A DNA stretch of 6,842 nucleotides from Anaerolineales bacterium. GTDB taxonomy: Bacteria > Chloroflexota > Anaerolineae > Anaerolineales > Villigracilaceae. The stretch covers positions 1-6,842 of the forward strand of contig JANWWB010000411.1 in NCBI GenBank assembly GCA_025056515.1, given 5' to 3'. This document shows positions 4,559 through 6,842 of the stretch, piece after piece. Numbering within the stretch: position 1 is the stretch's first letter; each line of letters opens with the position of its first letter. Position numbers and translations under genes: made by a program. The notes under the pieces were generated by a model, which was given only the letters and a program-made list of their open reading frames with translations, did not search any database and was not told the origin of the DNA.

Positions 4559-6842
4559 CTATTTTATCAGAAGTTTCAACAAGGCAAGTGTCTCCTGGCG
4601 GCTACCTAACCCCTGTTCACCACCTGGACCGACGCAGGAAGGACAGCCGTCCTGGCAAGCGCAATGCTCTACTACATCGAGCGCTTGCTGGAGCAAGTCA
4701 AAATGCATCTCGTATAGTTTGCGGCTAAAACCTATACCCGCCGGAACACGGTCATAGAGGACGAGCGTCGGCTGTGGAAAGACCGCTGAACCCACCGGTT
4801 CAAGAAAACTACCTAGGTCGGTAGCATCGCACATCAGAAAGAACGGCGCTAGATGGCGCAAAACATAGACCAGTCCGGCCAAACCACTGCGCACGCGCAC
4901 GTTCTGTTCGGCTAAGCGGTGACACTCGGGGCATAGCGTCGTCAGGTTATCGAGCGCATTCGCCTTCTCGCGCTGGATTTTACCATCTGCACCACGAAAC
5001 ATACGAAACGGAATCTTATGGTGGACATCATGTTGACGGCCCTGTTCGGGGCGTCCGCAAACTTGACAACGGTAATGATCCCGCCGACGGACCATTTCTC
5101 GAATCTGAGGCCACTCTGGACCATAATGGTTAGGAGCATTGGTCCACAGGCCTTCTCGAGTGAGGCGTTCAACCGTTGCAGGAGCGACGCTCAACCAATA
5201 GCCGGTCGTCTGAAGAGTCGAGGGCGGCAGGTCGAGATTCTCTTCTCCCAGACTCTCGCGGCTAAACCAGCGCACCTTGCGGAAGCCAATTACACGGGCT
5301 GTCACCAACAACTCCCCGCAACCGCGAGCGTGTGTAATTTCGCTGCTGCGGTCCAGAATCGCCTCCTGCTCAGAAACGAGCTGAAGTCGGATCTCGGTCT
5401 GCTGAATCGGTTCGGTGAAGTAATCGCCTTCAAAGGGAGCCAAGAAAACCTTCTGTTGCTCCAGATCAAGCCTCTCGACGCGATACGATTGTGCTTCATG
5501 CAAATACACAGCGCCCGGATGCGCCATCCAGAAGACACTCTCACCATCAACGGTCCCAATCGTCTGCGGGCGGTCGGTCAGAAGCGTCAAGGCATAGGTC
5601 TTAGCCGAAGCCGAACGGAGCGAAACGCCCGCCGCCGGGTGAGCATTCGCCATCCAGTAATACCTATCCTGCGAGCGGTGTGTTTCGCCATTCTCCACTA
5701 GGAAGTCTAGGAACGCATCTACCTCCGTCTTGCCGAAAGTCTCACCTCGCTGGAACGGCAATTCGAACAAAGCACAACGCAGATGCTGAAGCAAAATCAG
5801 AAGATGGTCGGGATTGATAAGCGCTTGTTCCGGCGAGCGACCGAAGAGGTAATCCGGATGCCGGGCTAGGTACTGGTCAATAGGATCAGAAGAAGCAACC
5901 AAAAGCGCCAGAGCGGGGTCGGAGCCTCGGCCTGCGCGTCCGGCCTGTTGCCGAAAACTGGCTATAGAGCCGGGAAAACCAACCAAAATCACGGCTTCCA
6001 AACCACCGATATCCATTCCCAATTCTAAAGCATTGGTGGCCACAACCGCCCGTATCGTTCCGTCGCGCAAACCGCGTTCAATCTCACGCCGTTGGGAAGG
6101 CAAGTAACCGGAGCGATAACCGCGAACTGCTCCAGGTCGAGGAGACTCTCCATCTGGAAGCGAAAGAGTCAAGGCGCGCAGCAGGAATTCAACACTTCGT
6201 CTCGAGCGAACAAACAGCAGATGCTGCACATCTTCTGCCAGCAGTCGGCGGGAAAGAACAGCGCTCTCCGTGAGAACGTTCTTGCGCAACCCGAGTACTC
6301 GGTCGGTCATCGGAGGGTTATAGATCAGGTAATGACGTTCCCCGCGCCCAGAACCATCTTGTTCAATCCATACCACTGGAGCTTCAATCAGCATTTCAGC
6401 CAATTGACGCGGGTTGGCGATGCTGGCGGAGGTCAACAGGAACTGTGGCTTTGCCCTGTAAAAGGCCGCTACGCGCTTCAAGCGCCGCAACACATTGGCT
6501 ACATGCGAACCAAAGACGCCGCGATAAGCGTGCATTTCATCAACCACAACAAACTTCAGGTTGGAGAAAAAGTCAGCCCAATCGGTGTGATGTGGCAAGA
6601 TTCCAGCATGAAGCATATCCGGGTTCGTCAAGACGAGCCGGGCGCGTTTACGGATGACAAGCCGCTCGGATGAGGGTGTATCGCCATCATAAATTGCGAC
6701 CGGGAAGACAATACCTGGGGCGTACCGCTCTAAAACGCGCCTCAACCGTTCCAAACCGCTCATCTGGTCTTGCGCCAAGGCTTTGGTAGGAAAGAGATAG
6801 AGGGCACGCGCATGTGGGTCACGAAGGACTGCCTCTAACACG
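4559..6842 (-). CDS. YprA/MrfA-type DEAD/DEAH-box helicase with DUF1998-like C-terminus and an internal HNH module (5' partial)
   Basis: A superfamily 2 helicase whose N-terminus, including the Walker A motif, lies beyond the right edge. GTG at 6841 falls inside the conserved core and is not a credible start; residue numbers here count from it. Visible motifs: Ia PTKALAQDQ (18-26), Ib NPDMLH (73-78), II DEMH (101-104), III TSAS (137-140), IV LLFVRSRRS (208-216), V ATNALELGMDIGG (268-280) and VI QQAGRAGRG (298-306). The C-terminus has YDRVPAGIGF (696-705) and the cysteine cluster CACQDGCPSC (727-736), typical of DUF1998/MrfA-like proteins and presumably metal-binding. In Bacillus, MrfA (YprA) acts with the exonuclease MrfB in mitomycin-C lesion repair. 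Here an HNH-like module occupies about 571-650, between the helicase core and that tail. The stop is 5 nt before the next gene. A DNA helicase role is firm; the repair pathway and nuclease activity are inferred. Confidence 0.93.
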   Translation of the reverse strand, partial: VLEAVLRDPHARALYLFPTKALAQDQMSGLERLRRVLERYAPGIVFPVAIYDGDTPSSERLVIRKRARLVLTNPDMLHAGILPHHTDWADFFSNLKFVVVDEMHAYRGVFGSHVANVLRRLKRVAAFYRAKPQFLLTSASIANPRQLAEMLIEAPVVWIEQDGSGRGERHYLIYNPPMTDRVLGLRKNVLTESAVLSRRLLAEDVQHLLFVRSRRSVEFLLRALTLSLPDGESPRPGAVRGYRSGYLPSQRREIERGLRDGTIRAVVATNALELGMDIGGLEAVILVGFPGSIASFRQQAGRAGRGSDPALALLVASSDPIDQYLARHPDYLFGRSPEQALINPDHLLILLQHLRCALFELPFQRGETFGKTEVDAFLDFLVENGETHRSQDRYYWMANAHPAAGVSLRSASAKTYALTLLTDRPQTIGTVDGESVFWMAHPGAVYLHEAQSYRVERLDLEQQKVFLAPFEGDYFTEPIQQTEIRLQLVSEQEAILDRSSEITHARGCGELLVTARVIGFRKVRWFSRESLGEENLDLPPSTLQTTGYWLSVAPATVERLTREGLWTNAPNHYGPEWPQIREMVRRRDHYRCQVCGRPEQGRQHDVHHKIPFRMFRGADGKIQREKANALDNLTTLCPECHRLAEQNVRVRSGLAGLVYVLRHLAPFFLMCDATDLGSFLEPVGSAVFPQPTLVLYDRVPAGIGFSRKLYEMHFDLLQQALDVVEHCACQDGCPSCVGPGGEQGLGSRQETLALLKLLIK
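4892..5131 (-). other. HNH-endonuclease-like domain within the helicase gene
   Basis: This is a domain inside the helicase protein, about residues 571-650 counted from the GTG at 6841. It starts with NHYGPEWPQIREMVRRRDHY, a lead-in common in stand-alone HNH proteins. CQVC (C592, C595) follows, then DVHH (H607, H608), then ALDNLTTL (N632), then CPECH (C637, C640, H641). The two CxxC pairs should bind a structural zinc, and the H-N-H residues form the beta-beta-alpha-metal active site. All signature residues are intact, with no frameshift or stop. It lies between LDLPPSTLQTTGYWL, typical of MrfA-like helicases, and the GLVYVLRHLAPFFLMCD segment that leads into the DUF1998 end. Confidence 0.88.

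Noticed and set aside
4892..5131. HNH segment as a homing endonuclease or intein inside the helicase
   Set aside because: No intein splice-junction residues or self-splicing domain blocks flank it. The module is only about 80 residues and merges directly into the helicase C-terminal fold.
5018..5701. A 227-codon plus-strand open frame opposite the helicase gene
   Set aside because: The minus strand encodes unmistakable helicase and HNH motifs here. The plus-strand product shows no recognisable domain and fits an antisense shadow.
4559..6842. Helicase as part of a DISARM-type defence system (DrmA/DrmB)
   Set aside because: DrmB shares DUF1998, but here helicase and DUF1998 are in one MrfA-like chain and no DISARM methylase or DrmC-like gene is adjacent in the window.

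Overview
All supported genes lie on the minus strand, so the window is read from its right edge to its left edge. Base composition is moderate-GC (judged by eye, not counted). Several protein features look like Chloroflexota, most likely Anaerolineae: the style of the two PlsC-type acyltransferases, the YprA/MrfA-type helicase, and the GT-C-like membrane protein with its C-terminal tail. This assignment is inference from remembered family style and was not searched.

Layout in transcription order. (1) 6842-4559: a large DEAD/DEAH-box helicase of the YprA/MrfA (DUF1998) type. Its N-terminus, including Walker A, lies outside the window, and a complete HNH-nuclease-like module sits inside its C-terminal region. 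(2) 4553-2829: a polytopic membrane protein resembling GT-C/PMT-type glycosyltransferases, starting 5 nt after the helicase stop. (3) 2828-2697: a 132-nt gap with small mutually exclusive inverted repeats and no convincing promoter or terminator. (4) 2696-2007: cytidylate kinase (cmk), start fixed by a Shine-Dalgarno. (5) 2034-1336: a canonical PlsC-type 1-acylglycerol-3-phosphate acyltransferase overlapping the end of cmk. (6) 1373-636: a second, diverged PlsC-type acyltransferase overlapping the end of the first. (7) 639-611: a strong sigma70-type extended -10 promoter overlapping the stop of gene 6. (8) 596-1: the N-terminal 198 residues of a multi-pass membrane protein that runs off the left edge and is predicted to be translated from an almost leaderless mRNA.

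How they fit together. The cmk-plsC-plsC block is a tightly overlapping, translationally coupled unit that links CMP/dCMP phosphorylation to phospholipid acylation. The adjacent GT-C-like protein suits an envelope theme. The helicase is probably a DNA-repair enzyme that only shares the transcription unit. The membrane protein at the left edge is probably a separate transcription unit with its own promoter.

The observations most worth following are the HNH module inside the MrfA-like helicase, the extended -10 promoter placed about 8 nt before an ATG with no Shine-Dalgarno, and the diverged second PlsC. No CRISPR array, transposon, rRNA or tRNA was seen.
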